DNA from: an uncultured Bacteroidales bacterium
GTDB lineage: Bacteria; Bacteroidota; Bacteroidia; Bacteroidales; Paludibacteraceae
NCBI GenBank assembly: GCA_900317885.1
Contig: ONIM01000004.1
Span: forward strand, 19,443 to 83,442
Direction of reading: 5' to 3'
DNA length: 64,000 nucleotides
The notes under the pieces are model-generated. The model worked only from the letters and a program-made list of their open reading frames with translations. It was not told where the DNA came from and searched no databases. Below, one piece after another: positions 25,632-35,551 of the stretch; position 1 is the stretch's first letter; each line of letters begins with the position of its first letter. A program made the translations under genes and the position numbers.

Positions 25632-26434
25632 ACCATTTTATTCTCATAGCGATTACCGTCCTGACTTGGAACACGGGTCGGATGGGTGGTTTTGAAAAGC
25701 CCGAGAAGAACGAGGTCCTGCGCTATCTGACAGCGCAGGATGCAGATGTCATCTGTCTGCAGGAAGTAGATGTGTATAAGGACGCCCAATTCCTTACCTT
25801 GCCCGACGTGAAGCGCGTTCTGGGGAAGAAATATCCGTACTCGTACCTGGATTTCTCGGTCTATAACAAACGCCATCAATACGGTACGATGGTCTGGGCC
25901 AAATATCCGCTGATCAATAAACAAAGCATCCATTACGAGACACGGGGTAACCTCTCGAACCGCTGCGATATCGTTGTCGGAAACGATACCATCCGCCTGA
26001 TTAATAATCATCTGGAGTCCTATAGTTTCACTCCCGATGACATAATCGAAGCGGAGACACAGCGTAACTACGAGGGTTTTCTCTCTTCCTTCAGACGTCT
26101 GAAAGCCAAATGGAAACGCGCCATCGCCTTGCGTAACAAACAAGCGCGGGTAGTACGAAGAGAGATTGAGGACAGTCCGTACCCGGTAGTCGTAGTCGGG
26201 GATTTCAATGCACCGGTACTCAGTTATGCCTATTGGCATATCAGTAGCGGTCTGCACGACGCCTGGAGTAGTACTCACCCGTGGCAACGGGGCGGGGCTA
26301 CGTGCGAGAAAAGAGGATTCGGGTTTAGGATCGACTATATCCTGTCCTCCGAAAACCTGCGCCCTACAGCCTGTGAAGTAAAAGAAACAACAGGCTCGGA
26401 TCACAAGCCTGTTGTCGCTACGCTGGAATGGTGA
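25628..26434 (+). CDS. Endonuclease/exonuclease/phosphatase-family protein
   Basis: 268 residues. The EEP fold signature residues are present: Asn in TWNTGRM, Glu in VICLQEVDVY, Asp/Asn in VVVGDFNAPVLS and the final SDHKPV. The first 12 residues are hydrophobic (MNHFILIAITVL), compatible with a short export signal or anchor. The start overlaps the porX stop by 4 bases, so the pair is co-transcribed. Substrate (nucleic acid, phospholipid or inositol phosphate) cannot be told. It meets the rhomboid gene stop to stop with no gap. Confidence 0.85.
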   Translation: MNHFILIAITVLTWNTGRMGGFEKPEKNEVLRYLTAQDADVICLQEVDVYKDAQFLTLPDVKRVLGKKYPYSYLDFSVYNKRHQYGTMVWAKYPLINKQSIHYETRGNLSNRCDIVVGNDTIRLINNHLESYSFTPDDIIEAETQRNYEGFLSSFRRLKAKWKRAIALRNKQARVVRREIEDSPYPVVVVGDFNAPVLSYAYWHISSGLHDAWSSTHPWQRGGATCEKRGFGFRIDYILSSENLRPTACEVKETTGSDHKPVVATLEW

Positions 26435-27199
26435 TCACACCCGTTTGTGGTAATGATAATCTTTGAACCGGTCATCCGTACTGTCCAAGTGCTCATGACC
26501 GGTTATTTTTTCCTTTATCGTGCGCCAGAGATTGCCGATACGGGGCTCACGCCAATCGGTCTTGCGCCAGTACCAAATCAGTATCCATCCGAAGAGCATT
26601 CCGCCCAGATGGGCAAAATGGGCTACATTATCCGCCGTAAATCCCGCTACGGAACCTAATCCCGCAAAGAGTTCTATAGCCGCATATATGATAACGAACG
26701 TGCGCGCACGTATAGGAATGGGGATGAACAGGACATACAAGGGCACCGAGGGGTAGAGCCATCCGAAAGCGAAAAGGATGCCGAAGACCGCTCCGGAAGC
26801 GCCTATCGTGTTCAGAAAATAGGAATACTGCGCGAGGTAAGCGGCGCCATACGTGCTGCTCATGTTGGATAACATCAGAGCCCATACTACCTCTTGGATG
26901 AAAGCGGCGCCCAATCCGCAAACCAGATAATAGATCGCGAACCGACGCTCACCCCATTCGTTCTCAATCATAGGGGCAAACATCCATACGGCGAACATGT
27001 TAAAAAACAAGTGCGACAAGTTAGCATGCAGAAACATATACGTGATCGGCTGCCACCAATGGAAAGATGCCGCACTATAATAATGGAGGCCCCCGATGGC
27101 ATTCAAATCCACGCCATAACGCTGCAGAATACCTGCCAGCAAAAAGATAATCAAATTAGCTATTAATAAATAGCGAGTTACAATTGGTAAGTTACGCAT
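26435..27199 (-). CDS. Rhomboid-family intramembrane serine protease
   Basis: About 254 residues, at least six membrane helices. The catalytic Ser is in NTIGASGAVFGILFAF and the His in NVAHFAHLGGMLFGW; the oxyanion-side HANLSHLFFNMFAVWMF motif is clear. The frame continues to 27253, but a minus-strand TAATTTTG (27208-27215) sits there, so the ATG at 27199 (MRNLPIVTRYLL) is chosen; the leader would be very short. The C-terminal ~40 residues are a charged cytosolic tail. Confidence 0.9.
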   Translation of the reverse strand: MRNLPIVTRYLLIANLIIFLLAGILQRYGVDLNAIGGLHYYSAASFHWWQPITYMFLHANLSHLFFNMFAVWMFAPMIENEWGERRFAIYYLVCGLGAAFIQEVVWALMLSNMSSTYGAAYLAQYSYFLNTIGASGAVFGILFAFGWLYPSVPLYVLFIPIPIRARTFVIIYAAIELFAGLGSVAGFTADNVAHFAHLGGMLFGWILIWYWRKTDWREPRIGNLWRTIKEKITGHEHLDSTDDRFKDYHYHKRV

Positions 27200-27307
27200 A
27201 TCGAGTGCAAAATTACAAAAAATATACGAATTTCCATACAAAAAACGCACCAAATGCAGAAAAAATCACGTTTTTTTGCAAAAAATGCATTTTTTTTTGA
27301 AAAAATA

Positions 27308-27338
27308 TTTGGTATATAAAGAAAAAGTTGTAACTTTG
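27308..27338 (+). promoter_or_regulatory. Promoter of the HU gene
   Basis: TTTG (27308-27311), 19 bases, TAACTTTG (27331-27338). Confidence 0.8.
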
Positions 27339-27402
27339 CAAGCGTAATTCCGAAATAGGAACCAATCGTTCACATTATTAATAACTAAAAAACACTTAAG
27401 TT

Positions 27403-27666
27403 ATGAACAAATCAGAACTCATCAAGGCAGTTGCAGCTAAGGCTGAACTCCCGCAGGCAGAGGTAGCAAAAGTTCTCGACGCAGCTCTTGAGGCAGCAGT
27501 TGAGGCAGTTAAGAAAGGTGAGAGCGTACAGCTCATTGGCTACGCTACTATCAGCGTTGCTCAGAAGGCAGCTCGCAAGGGTATCAACCCTGCAACCAAG
27601 CAGGCGATCACCATCCCGGCTCGCAAGGTTGTTAAAATCAAACCGGGTGCTAAATTTGCTCTCTAA
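27403..27666 (+). CDS. HU-family nucleoid DNA-binding protein
   Basis: 87 residues. NKSELIKAVAAKAELPQAEVAKVLDAALEAAVEAVKKGESVQLIGYATISV, the DNA-binding arm core (RKGINPATKQAITIPARKVVKIKPGAKF) and the length are those of a standard HU dimer subunit. Strong codon bias and its own promoter and terminator suggest high expression. Confidence 0.96.
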   Translation: MNKSELIKAVAAKAELPQAEVAKVLDAALEAAVEAVKKGESVQLIGYATISVAQKAARKGINPATKQAITIPARKVVKIKPGAKFAL

Positions 27667-27684
27667 TAGGCAATGTAGCTTTAC

Positions 27685-27720
27685 AAACGAGTTGCCCTAC
27701 AAACGGGCAACTCGTTTTGT
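27685..27720 (+). terminator. Terminator of the HU gene
   Basis: 13-bp perfect stem AAACGAGTTGCCC (27685-27697) with GGGCAACTCGTTT (27705-27717), then TTGT. adk begins 24 bases later, so some readthrough may occur. Confidence 0.85.
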
Positions 27721-27743
27721 CTGTTCTTAAATAGGTATTAGAT

Positions 27744-28316
27744 ATGTTGAATATAATTTTGTGTGGTGCTCCGGGTAGCGGTAAAGGTACGCAGTCCGGG
27801 TATATAGCAGAGAAATACGGTCTGAAGCACCTCTCTACCGGCGATGTCCTGCGCGCCGAGATCGCCAAAGGCAGTGAATTAGGTAAAAGCATTGATGCGT
27901 TGATCTCCAATGGAAACCTGGTTCCGGACGAGATGATGTTCGGAGTGATCGAGAACTATATTGCTTCGCTTCCAGCGGATTGCAAAGGTACGATCTTTGA
28001 TGGTTACCCCCGTACAGTGTCCCAGGCAGAATCGCTGACCGGCTTGCTCAAGAAATACAACATGGACGCTATCATGATTGATCTCCTGGTAGACGAGCAG
28101 TTACTGATCCAACGCCTCATTGAGAGAGGTAAAGTGAGCGGTCGTGCGGACGACAACCTCAATACGATCCGTCATCGCATCGCCGTTTACCACAACCAGA
28201 CGGAGCCTATCGCACATTATTACCTGCATCACGGTAATTATTTTACCGTGAACGGCAATCACTCGGTAGAGGACGTGTTCCTGCAGATCGAGCGAATTAT
28301 TGACCTCGCAAAATAA
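27744..28316 (+). CDS. adk: Adenylate kinase
   Basis: Interconverts ATP + AMP and 2 ADP. P-loop [23 protein letters not shown]-binding [11 protein letters not shown] and [14 protein letters not shown], and a short lid ([12 protein letters not shown]) without Cys-type zinc ligands. 190 residues, the short-lid form usual in Bacteroidetes. Followed by obg 8 bases later. Confidence 0.96.
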   Translation: MLNIILCGAPGSGKGTQSGYIAEKYGLKHLSTGDVLRAEIAKGSELGKSIDALISNGNLVPDEMMFGVIENYIASLPADCKGTIFDGYPRTVSQAESLTGLLKKYNMDAIMIDLLVDEQLLIQRLIERGKVSGRADDNLNTIRHRIAVYHNQTEPIAHYYLHHGNYFTVNGNHSVEDVFLQIERIIDLAK

Positions 28317-28324
28317 TATTTCTT

Positions 28325-29500
28325 ATGGCCGCTAATTTTATCGACTATGTCAAGATCTACTGCCGCTCAGGAAAGGGTGGCGCAGGTTGCATGCACCTAC
28401 ATCGCGCCAAGTATCTGCCGAAAGGCGGTCCAGACGGCGGCGACGGAGGTAAAGGTGGGTCGGTGATCTTACGCGGCAACCGCAACCTGTGGACCTTACT
28501 GCACCTGAAGTACCAGAAGCATATCATGGCTACTGACGGCGGTAAGGGCGGTCAGAGCCGTTCGTTCGGCAAGGACGGAGAAGATAAGATCATCGAGGTA
28601 CCCTGCGGTACGGTGGTCTATGACGGCGAGACCGGCGAATATATATGCGAGGTGAAGGCACATGACGAGCGCGTGGTGTTACTCAAAGGCGGTCGCGGAG
28701 GTCTGGGAAACTGGCATTTCCGCACCGCTACGAACCAGGCGCCTCGTTACGCGCAGCCAGGCGAACCGGCACAAGAGCGCACCGTCATCATGCAACTCAA
28801 GGTACTGGCTGACGTAGGTCTCGTGGGCTTCCCCAATGCCGGCAAATCCACGCTACTGAGCGTTGTCTCGGCAGCCAAACCGGAGATTGCCGACTATCCT
28901 TTCACTACCCTCACACCGCAGTTAGGTATTGTTTCTTACCGCGACGGCCGGTCTTTCTGCATGGCGGATATCCCCGGAATCATCGAGGGTGCCAGCGAGG
29001 GAAAGGGACTGGGACTCCGGTTCCTGAGACATATTGAGCGAAACGCGGTGCTGCTATTTATGGTTCCCGCTACCAGCGAAGACATACAAGGCGAGTACCG
29101 GATTCTTCTTCGCGAATTAGAGCAGTACAACCCTGAACTACTGAGCAAGGCGAGGATCTTAGCCATCAGCAAGATGGATGTGCCGCGTGTGGATGATGAG
29201 GGCAACGGACTACCGGAGATTGATTTCGACGCGCTGCGAAAAGAACTGGATATACCCGTGATACCCATCTCCTCACTCACGAATGAGGGTATTGACGAAC
29301 TCAAAGACCAGCTGTGGACAGAACTCAACAAGGAGCAGAACCAGGTGATTGAGATCAGCCATGCGCCGATAGACGTGACCCTGATTGAGAAAGAGGAGCC
29401 GGAGGCACAAGAAGACGACGAGGAGCACACTATCTATCTCAACGAGGTAGAAGAGGAATGGGACCTCGACAAGTATAAAGGCATAGGCTGGGACGAATGA
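28325..29500 (+). CDS. obg: Obg-family GTPase
   Basis: 391 residues. The N-terminal Gly-rich Obg domain ([32 protein letters not shown]) is followed by a G domain: G1 [12 protein letters not shown]2 [13 protein letters not shown]3 [17 protein letters not shown]4 ISKMD. The C-terminal ~60 residues are acidic ([13 protein letters not shown]) in place of the OCT domain. Works in large-subunit ribosome assembly. Its stop overlaps the CLC start (ATGA). Confidence 0.96.
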   Translation: MAANFIDYVKIYCRSGKGGAGCMHLHRAKYLPKGGPDGGDGGKGGSVILRGNRNLWTLLHLKYQKHIMATDGGKGGQSRSFGKDGEDKIIEVPCGTVVYDGETGEYICEVKAHDERVVLLKGGRGGLGNWHFRTATNQAPRYAQPGEPAQERTVIMQLKVLADVGLVGFPNAGKSTLLSVVSAAKPEIADYPFTTLTPQLGIVSYRDGRSFCMADIPGIIEGASEGKGLGLRFLRHIERNAVLLFMVPATSEDIQGEYRILLRELEQYNPELLSKARILAISKMDVPRVDDEGNGLPEIDFDALRKELDIPVIPISSLTNEGIDELKDQLWTELNKEQNQVIEISHAPIDVTLIEKEEPEAQEDDEEHTIYLNEVEEEWDLDKYKGIGWDE

Positions 29501-31308
29501 TAAACACGTGGTACGATAGAATGATCGAGTGGCGTGAACGCCATCTGAGCGAGAAGCATCTGGTATTGCTTCTCTCGTTCTTCGTAGGAGCGTTCTCAGC
29601 AGCCGCAGCGGCTTTGCTGAAATCGTTTATCCATTTGATACAAAGGCTCGTAGAGGAGCAGCTGATTGCGGATGAGCGCACTTGGTGGTACCTCATCACG
29701 CCGGTTATCGGTATTACGCTCGCGGCCTTGTTTGTCAAATATGTCGTTCGTGACGACATCTCCCATGGTATCACGAAAATCCTGTACGCCATCTCTCAGC
29801 GCAAATCGATCATCAAGGCACATAACATGTGGTCTTCTATCATCGGTTCGGGTCTGACGATTGGTTTCGGCGGATCGGTCGGAGCCGAGGCGCCAATTGT
29901 GCTCACGGGCGCAGCCATCGGTTCCAACTTGGCGAAAGCCTTCCGTTTGAACCAGAAGACGATGATGCTCATGATCGGATGCGGAGCAGCAGGAGCTATC
30001 GGCGGAATCTTCAAAGCCCCTATAGCCGGTTTGGTCTTCACGCTGGAGGTACTGATGATGGATCTGACGATGACATCCGTAGCGCCGCTTCTCATCTCTT
30101 CCGTCACTGCCACCGCTATCTCCTATATCCTGACGGGTACCGAACCGATGTTCCCTCTGGATGTAGCCGAACCGTTCCTGGTGGAGCGTATCCCATGGTA
30201 TCTGGTATTAGGCGCTATCTGCGGTCTGGTCAGCCTCTATTTCACTCGGGGCATGAACGGGTTAGAGCAATGGGCGAAACACAACGTTCGTTCGTTCGGG
30301 CTGAAGATCCTTATCGGAGGACTGACGCTGAGCGTCCTGATCTTCCTCTTCCCGCCGCTATACGGCGAGGGTTACGACGTCATCAAGCAGCTCATCAATG
30401 GCGACAGCCTCTCGGCGCTAGATAACAGTCCGCTGCATAAATATCTCATACCGACGGATTTCTACGCCCAACTATCCACGACCAATACGCAGTTGATTCT
30501 GTTAGGTTACTTCATTGCCATCATCTTCCTGAAGATTGTTGCCAGCGTTGCGACGAACGGAGCGGGAGGTGTCGGAGGTATCTTCGCTCCCTCGCTTTTC
30601 ATGGGTGCTATCGTGGGATTTGTTACCGCACGGATCATGAATCTGGCGGGACTTATCGTACCGGAGACGAATTTTGCGTTGGTAGGTATGGCTGGACTGA
30701 TGTCCGGCGTGATGCATGCTCCGCTGACGGGAATCTTCCTTATCGCAGAACTAACAGGAGGATACCATCTGTTCATGCCGCTGATGATCGTCTCGGTCAT
30801 CTCCTATCTGACAATCATGCTCTTTGAGCCCCACTCGTTGTACGCGATGCGTCTGGCGCAGAAAGGCGAACTGCTGACCCACAACAAAGACCGTAACGTG
30901 CTCACGCTCCTAAAGATGGATAGCGTCCTGGAGACCGATTTCATCACAATCTTCCCCGAGATGACCTTAGGAGAATTAGTCAAAGTAATCAGCGAGAGCA
31001 AGCGTAATATCTTCCCTGTAATTGACCATGAGGGCCATCTGAAGGGCATATTGCTGCTGGACGAAGTGCGGAATATTATGTTTCAACCTCGTCTGTACAA
31101 GCGTTTTACGGTTGGTCAGCTCATGACTTCTCCACCCGCTATCCTGCGGTTTGATCTGACGATGGATAAAGTGATGGAGATTTTTGAAGACACCGGTGCC
31201 TGGAACTTACCGGTAGTAGATCAGGACCGTCGGTACTTAGGATTCGTATCCAAGTCCAAGATCTTCAATTCCTATCGACATGTACTCGTGCATTTCAGCG
31301 ACGAGTGA
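29497..31308 (+). CDS. CLC-family chloride channel/antiporter with CBS pair
   Basis: 603 residues. About ten membrane helices with selectivity loops [20 protein letters not shown] (the gating Glu is kept in GAEAP) and [17 protein letters not shown]; the retained Glu favours an H+/Cl- antiporter. Two CBS domains occupy ~450-590 ([61 protein letters not shown]), probably binding adenine nucleotides. Last gene of the adk-obg-CLC run. It converges on rluD with a 7-base gap. Confidence 0.92.
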   Translation: MINTWYDRMIEWRERHLSEKHLVLLLSFFVGAFSAAAAALLKSFIHLIQRLVEEQLIADERTWWYLITPVIGITLAALFVKYVVRDDISHGITKILYAISQRKSIIKAHNMWSSIIGSGLTIGFGGSVGAEAPIVLTGAAIGSNLAKAFRLNQKTMMLMIGCGAAGAIGGIFKAPIAGLVFTLEVLMMDLTMTSVAPLLISSVTATAISYILTGTEPMFPLDVAEPFLVERIPWYLVLGAICGLVSLYFTRGMNGLEQWAKHNVRSFGLKILIGGLTLSVLIFLFPPLYGEGYDVIKQLINGDSLSALDNSPLHKYLIPTDFYAQLSTTNTQLILLGYFIAIIFLKIVASVATNGAGGVGGIFAPSLFMGAIVGFVTARIMNLAGLIVPETNFALVGMAGLMSGVMHAPLTGIFLIAELTGGYHLFMPLMIVSVISYLTIMLFEPHSLYAMRLAQKGELLTHNKDRNVLTLLKMDSVLETDFITIFPEMTLGELVKVISESKRNIFPVIDHEGHLKGILLLDEVRNIMFQPRLYKRFTVGQLMTSPPAILRFDLTMDKVMEIFEDTGAWNLPVVDQDRRYLGFVSKSKIFNSYRHVLVHFSDE

Positions 31309-31315
31309 TTTTCAA

Positions 31316-32368
31316 TTAATTCAAGGTATTGGGTTCATAATGCCGCCATTTCTCAATGAGAGCGGTCATGTCTTCGGGCCAGGAGCTATCGAAGAACATT
31401 CTTTCTCCCGTGCGCGGATGGGTAAACCCAAGCGTCTTGGCGTGCAGTACCTGCCTGGGACAAAGCGCAAAACAATTCTCAATATACTGCCTGTATTTCT
31501 GCGTACGAAGACCTTTCAGGATTTCGCAGCCCCCATACTTCTCATCCGCAAAAAGCGGGTGACCGATATGCTTCATGTGCACGCGAATCTGGTGGGTTCG
31601 ACCGGTCTCCAAGCGACATTCGACGAGTGTGACGTACGGAAATTGCTCGAGAACCCGCCAATGAGTAATGGCCTCTTTGGCTTGCGGACATTCCTCCGGA
31701 TCCCATACACGGTAGATTGTGCGGTCGCGGTTGTCGCGGGCTAAAGCACCTTCGATCGTGCCGCTTTGCTCTTTGAAGGTCCCCCAAACGAGGGCGTTAT
31801 AGGTGCGCTCGGTAGTGTGATCGAAGAACTGTTTGGCGAGATTGGCTTTTGCCTCCGGCGTCTTGGCAATCAGCAGGAGTCCGGAGGTGTCTTTGTCAAT
31901 GCGATGAACAAGACCGATAGAAGGATCATTGATATCTATCGGATGGCTGACAGCTGACGGCTGATGGCTAAAATGCCAGGCGAGGGCATGGAGCAGCGTG
32001 TGCTCGTAGTTGCCATGCCCGGGGTGGACTACCATCCCGGCCGGCTTATTGATGACCAGCAGATCTTCGTCCTCATAGACGATCGTCAGGGGGATATTCT
32101 CCGGGGTGATGGTGAAGTCGTGTGGTTCGTGGTCCAATAAGACTTGGATAATATCTCCGGGTTTGACACGATAATTAGAAGCGACAGGCAGACCGTTTAC
32201 CCACACGTTTCCTGCGTCCGCAGCCGTCTGGATGCGGTTTCGGCTGGTGTTAGTCATGTGTTCGGCGAGGTATTTGTCAACGCGTTCTTTGCCTTGCCCT
32301 TTATCCACCTCGCATCGCCATCTCTCCCAGAGTTCTTCGCTCTCTATGTCTAACTCTTCATTATTCAT
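31316..32368 (-). CDS. rluD: RluD-type 23S rRNA pseudouridine synthase
   Basis: About 350 residues. The N-terminal S4 RNA-binding domain (ERVDKYLAEHMTNTSRNRIQTAADAGNVWVNG) precedes the catalytic core with Asp in GLVHRIDKDTSGLLLIAKT and the distal TGRTHQIRVHMKHIGHPLFADEKYGG. The ATG at 32368 shares its A with the upstream PASTA gene stop (TGATG), indicating translational coupling. Residues ~138-147 (FSHQPSAVSHPID), just ahead of the catalytic motif, are encoded by an inserted GGCTGACAGCTGACGGCTGATGGC-type tandem repeat. Confidence 0.94.
   Translation of the reverse strand: MNNEELDIESEELWERWRCEVDKGQGKERVDKYLAEHMTNTSRNRIQTAADAGNVWVNGLPVASNYRVKPGDIIQVLLDHEPHDFTITPENIPLTIVYEDEDLLVINKPAGMVVHPGHGNYEHTLLHALAWHFSHQPSAVSHPIDINDPSIGLVHRIDKDTSGLLLIAKTPEAKANLAKQFFDHTTERTYNALVWGTFKEQSGTIEGALARDNRDRTIYRVWDPEECPQAKEAITHWRVLEQFPYVTLVECRLETGRTHQIRVHMKHIGHPLFADEKYGGCEILKGLRTQKYRQYIENCFALCPRQVLHAKTLGFTHPRTGERMFFDSSWPEDMTALIEKWRHYEPNTLN
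31941..31972. repeat. In-frame tandem repeat inside rluD
   Basis: Three imperfect copies of GGCTGATGGCT / GACAGCTGAC in a row encode HQPSAVSHP on the minus strand, close to the catalytic motif. Confidence 0.65.
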
Positions 32369-33186
32369 CAGAACCACTCTTCGTTATCGTTCTCGCTACC
32401 GGTAGCAGCTGCTTTCTCGATTTGCTTGGAGAGTCTGAGCGCAACCGTCTCTCCTTCTATCAGTTTCGATCCTTCGGCAGGAATCTGGCGATAAACGTAT
32501 TGGTTCACTCCTTCCTCTTCCGGTTCGTCATAACTGATGGCTCCCACGGTGAGTCGATGGCTGAGCAATAATGCCCGCGCCTCCTGTAGCGTCATTCCGA
32601 TGACGGAGGGCACCTCTACCTCTTCCGTTCCGCGGCCGTAACCTACAACCAGGCGCACCTGCGTACCTACCGGCAGTTTGTCTCCGGGCTGGATGCTCTC
32701 GCCGTTTCTCTTCACGTCCAAGACGAGGTCTCGGAAAGCAGAAGGTTCGTAGTCGTAGATTGTATCGACAGCCAATCCCATCCCGCGGAGCGTCGTTTCT
32801 GCCTGGCGGTAGCTCATGTCCTGCAGGTTAGGCATCGTTACCTGTCGTTTGGTAGTAGCGTTGATGGTCACATAGACGGCTCTGCCGTGTTTGGCGTGAG
32901 AGAAAGGCTTCGGGTCCTGCTCTACGATTGTACCGAAAGGTACCTGGTCCGAATAAGTGGAGTCTATTACCACCAATACCAGTCCTTCCGCGGACAATAA
33001 AGGTTCCGCTTCCGCCAGAACCATCCCTCGCACGTCATTCACCTCCACCTCTACTCCATGCTGCGTATAAGTACGCAACCATGCTATCAAACCGATCAGT
33101 ATTCCGAAAGCTACCAAAACGGCTAAAACGAGGTTGATACCAAGGAATTTAGCATCTGATTTGTCAAAAAAACCGCTTTTTCTCAT
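32368..33186 (-). CDS. Membrane-anchored protein with three PASTA domains
   Basis: 272 residues from the ATG at 33186. One membrane helix (~14-36, GINLVLAVLVAFGILIGLIAWL) and three PASTA modules (~42-108 VEVNDVRGMVLAEAEPLL; 112-188 VTMPNLQDMSYRQAETTL; 192-258 VEVPSVIGMTLQEARALL). PASTA domains bind peptidoglycan fragments or muropeptides, so a role at the cell wall is likely. Neither kinase nor transpeptidase is attached, as is usual for the Bacteroidetes version. Co-transcribed with rluD. Confidence 0.9.
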   Translation of the reverse strand: MRKSGFFDKSDAKFLGINLVLAVLVAFGILIGLIAWLRTYTQHGVEVEVNDVRGMVLAEAEPLLSAEGLVLVVIDSTYSDQVPFGTIVEQDPKPFSHAKHGRAVYVTINATTKRQVTMPNLQDMSYRQAETTLRGMGLAVDTIYDYEPSAFRDLVLDVKRNGESIQPGDKLPVGTQVRLVVGYGRGTEEVEVPSVIGMTLQEARALLLSHRLTVGAISYDEPEEEGVNQYVYRQIPAEGSKLIEGETVALRLSKQIEKAAATGSENDNEEWF

Positions 33187-33206
33187 AAAATGCAAAATTT
33201 ATTGTG

Positions 33207-33238
33207 CAAAATTACAATTTTTTTTGGATATATGCAAA
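33207..33238 (-). promoter_or_regulatory. Promoter of PASTA-rluD, overlapping a divergent promoter
   Basis: Minus-strand TTTG (33235-33238), 20 bases, TAATTTTG (33207-33214). Confidence 0.8.
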
Positions 33239-33254
33239 AATGTTTGTAATTTTG
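33223..33254 (+). promoter_or_regulatory. Promoter of the Cys-rich lipoprotein, overlapping a divergent promoter
   Basis: TTTG (33223-33226), 20 bases, TAATTTTG (33247-33254). With 33207-33238 it forms a symmetric pair that shares 16 bases. Confidence 0.8.
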
Positions 33255-33327
33255 CAGAGTTTTTCTCAGAAATACGAAGAATATAGTAAGATAAAGCTTT
33301 ATTAACTAAAAAAAAACTTTTACAATT

Positions 33328-33480
33328 ATGAAGAAAATGCTTCTTATCGTAGCTGTAGCATTCGCTGCTATGAGCTGCGGCAACAAGTGCTGCGACAAAA
33401 AGTGCGGCCAGGACACCTGCTGCCATCAGGACACCGTAGAGGTAGTTGAGGCAGAGGCTGCTGTAGAGGTTGCTGAGTAA
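33328..33480 (+). CDS. Small Cys-rich lipoprotein, 50 residues
   Basis: A short signal peptide with lipobox (LLIVAVAFAAMSC) is followed by a mature part of 34 residues that starts CGNKCCDKKCGQDTCCH and ends in an acidic Val/Glu/Ala tail. Six further Cys and one His in the first 18 mature residues suggest metal binding, Fe-S binding or redox chemistry at the membrane surface. It has its own promoter and terminator, and its codon use (GCT, GTA, GTT) resembles the highly expressed gap and HU genes. No family was recognised. Confidence 0.75.
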   Translation: MKKMLLIVAVAFAAMSCGNKCCDKKCGQDTCCHQDTVEVVEAEAAVEVAE

Positions 33481-33496
33481 TCTCTCTTGTTGTCTC

Positions 33497-33535
33497 AAAA
33501 AAGAAGCGACCCCTTTCGGGCCGCTTTCTTTTTTA
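33497..33535. terminator. Bidirectional terminator between the Cys-rich lipoprotein and gpmI
   Basis: AAGAAGCGACCC and GGGCCGCTTTCTT form the stem, flanked by A6 on the left and T6 on the right, so it can serve both converging genes. Confidence 0.85.
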
Positions 33536-33564
33536 TTATATATCCGATGACAAACGTCAAATAC

Positions 33565-35094
33565 TTAATCTTTGATAAGATTTTTTCCGGTCATCTCTTG
33601 GGGTTGGTCGATGCCTAAGATGTGACAGATAGAAGGAGCTACATCCGCGAGGATACCATTCTCTACGCGCGCGCCCGTGTGATCCTTACTTATATATACA
33701 AACGGAACGGGATTGAGGGAGTGCGCCGTGTTAGGCGTGCCATCCGCGTTGATGGCGTTGTCGCAGTTGCCGTGATCGGCAATGATGATAATCTCGTAGT
33801 CGTTGCGCAAAGCAGCTTCGACGGTCTCGTTGACACAGATATCGATAGCGGTGATAGCCTGCTGGATCGAGTTATACACGCCCGTATGGCCTACCATGTC
33901 TCCGTTAGCGTAGTTGAGGATGATGCAATCGTATTTCTGACTATTAAGTGCGTCGCGGAGCGCAATGGTCACTTCCGGCGCAGACATCATCGGCTGCAGG
34001 TCATAGGTAGCTACTTTGGGCGAGGGGATGAGGATACGATCTTCGTTCTCAAACTCCGCCTCACGACCGCCGTTGAAGAAGAAGGTGACGTGTGCGAACT
34101 TCTCTGTCTCGGCGATACGGAGTTGCTTGAGCCCTAACTTGCTGACCACTTCGCCTAAAGTATTGGTTACATTTTCTTTGGGGAAGAGGACATGCAGTCC
34201 TTGGAAGGAGCTGTCGTAGGGGGTCATGCAGCAGTAATGCAAGTGAGGGATGGTCTTCATGCCTTGCTCGGGCATGTCTTGCTGGGTGAGGGCGATAGTG
34301 ATCTCTTTCGCGCGGTCGTTGCGGTAGTTGAAGAAGATTACGGCGTCGCCTTCCTCGATAGTCGCTAATGGTTTGCCGTTGCGGACGTGTACGATCGGTT
34401 TTATGAACTCATCGGTAACGTCAGCAGCGTAGCTGGCCTCCATCGCCTCGTGCATGGACTCGAAAGCCTCGCCTTGACCGTTCACAAGCAGGTCGTATCC
34501 GACCTTCACGCGCTCCCAGCGTTTGTCGCGGTCCATGGCGTAGAAACGGCCGATGATCGAGGCAATCTCTCCGGCAGATTTCGCGCAGTGTGCCTCCAGC
34601 TGGTCGATGAATCCGATACCCGAACGCGGGTCGGTGTCACGGCCGTCCATGAAACAGTGGATGAAGGTCTTACCCTGCAGACCGTATTTGGCTGCGATGT
34701 CGCAGAGGTAGAAGAGGTGCTCCAAGCTCGAGTGTACGCCGCCGTTGGATGTCAGACCCATGAAGTGGATCTTCTTTCCGCTGGATTGGGCGTAGGAGAA
34801 GACCGCTTTGATCTCGGGATTGTCGAGGATAGAGCCGTCTTTGCAAGCGCGGTTGATCTTTACCAGATCCTGATAGACGACACGTCCGGCACCGATATTG
34901 AGGTGCCCTACTTCGGAGTTACCCATCTGTCCGTCGGGCAGACCGACATTCTCACCGCTGGCTTGCAGTTGCGAGTTCGGGTATTTCGCCAATAACGCGT
35001 CCCAGTGGGGCGTCGAGGTACAATAGATAGCATCGGCAGTATCCTTATGACCGATACCCCAGCCATCCAAAATCATCAATAATGCTTTACTCAT
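33565..35094 (-). CDS. gpmI: 2,3-bisphosphoglycerate-independent phosphoglycerate mutase
   Basis: Converts 3-phosphoglycerate and 2-phosphoglycerate in glycolysis, Mn-dependent. 509 residues, usual length. [10 protein letters not shown] (metal Asp), catalytic Ser in [51 protein letters not shown] and the late [10 protein letters not shown] are all intact. The start overlaps smpB by 8 bases. Confidence 0.96.
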   Translation of the reverse strand: MSKALLMILDGWGIGHKDTADAIYCTSTPHWDALLAKYPNSQLQASGENVGLPDGQMGNSEVGHLNIGAGRVVYQDLVKINRACKDGSILDNPEIKAVFSYAQSSGKKIHFMGLTSNGGVHSSLEHLFYLCDIAAKYGLQGKTFIHCFMDGRDTDPRSGIGFIDQLEAHCAKSAGEIASIIGRFYAMDRDKRWERVKVGYDLLVNGQGEAFESMHEAMEASYAADVTDEFIKPIVHVRNGKPLATIEEGDAVIFFNYRNDRAKEITIALTQQDMPEQGMKTIPHLHYCCMTPYDSSFQGLHVLFPKENVTNTLGEVVSKLGLKQLRIAETEKFAHVTFFFNGGREAEFENEDRILIPSPKVATYDLQPMMSAPEVTIALRDALNSQKYDCIILNYANGDMVGHTGVYNSIQQAITAIDICVNETVEAALRNDYEIIIIADHGNCDNAINADGTPNTAHSLNPVPFVYISKDHTGARVENGILADVAPSICHILGIDQPQEMTGKNLIKD

Positions 35095-35551
35095 ATATTC
35101 GTTTTTTTAGTTTGTCCATTTCGCGTTTGTCATCCGCTTCTCGGAGCGATTGACGCTTGTCGTAAGTGTGCTTACCCTGGCAGAGCGCAATCTCCACTTT
35201 TGCCAGGCCTTTGTCGTTGATAAAGAGCACCAGCGGGATGATGGTCTTGCCGGTATCCTTGGTCGCCTTCTCGAGTTTGCGAATCTCTTTGCGTTGCAAG
35301 AGCAGTTTGCGGTCGCGCTTGGCTTCATGATTGGCGTACGAACCGAACCGGTACTCAGCGATATGCATCTGCTTGATGTACATCTCTCCGTGCTCCACGG
35401 CACAGTAAGAGTCCACCAGCGAAGCTTTGCCCTCACGGATGGACTTGATCTCCGTGCCGAAGAGCTGAATGCCGGCGGTATAGCGGTCGAGGATGATATA
35501 CTCAAACCTCGCGCGCTTATTCTCAATCCGTATGTTGGTCTTGTTCCTCAT
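35087..35551 (-). CDS. smpB: SsrA-binding protein SmpB
   Basis: Partner of tmRNA in ribosome rescue. 154 residues; [33 protein letters not shown] is the conserved core and the basic C-terminal tail ([24 protein letters not shown]) enters the decoding site. Overlaps gpmI (8 bases) and the CNNM gene (29 bases). Confidence 0.96.
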   Translation of the reverse strand: MRNKTNIRIENKRARFEYIILDRYTAGIQLFGTEIKSIREGKASLVDSYCAVEHGEMYIKQMHIAEYRFGSYANHEAKRDRKLLLQRKEIRKLEKATKDTGKTIIPLVLFINDKGLAKVEIALCQGKHTYDKRQSLREADDKREMDKLKKRIYE

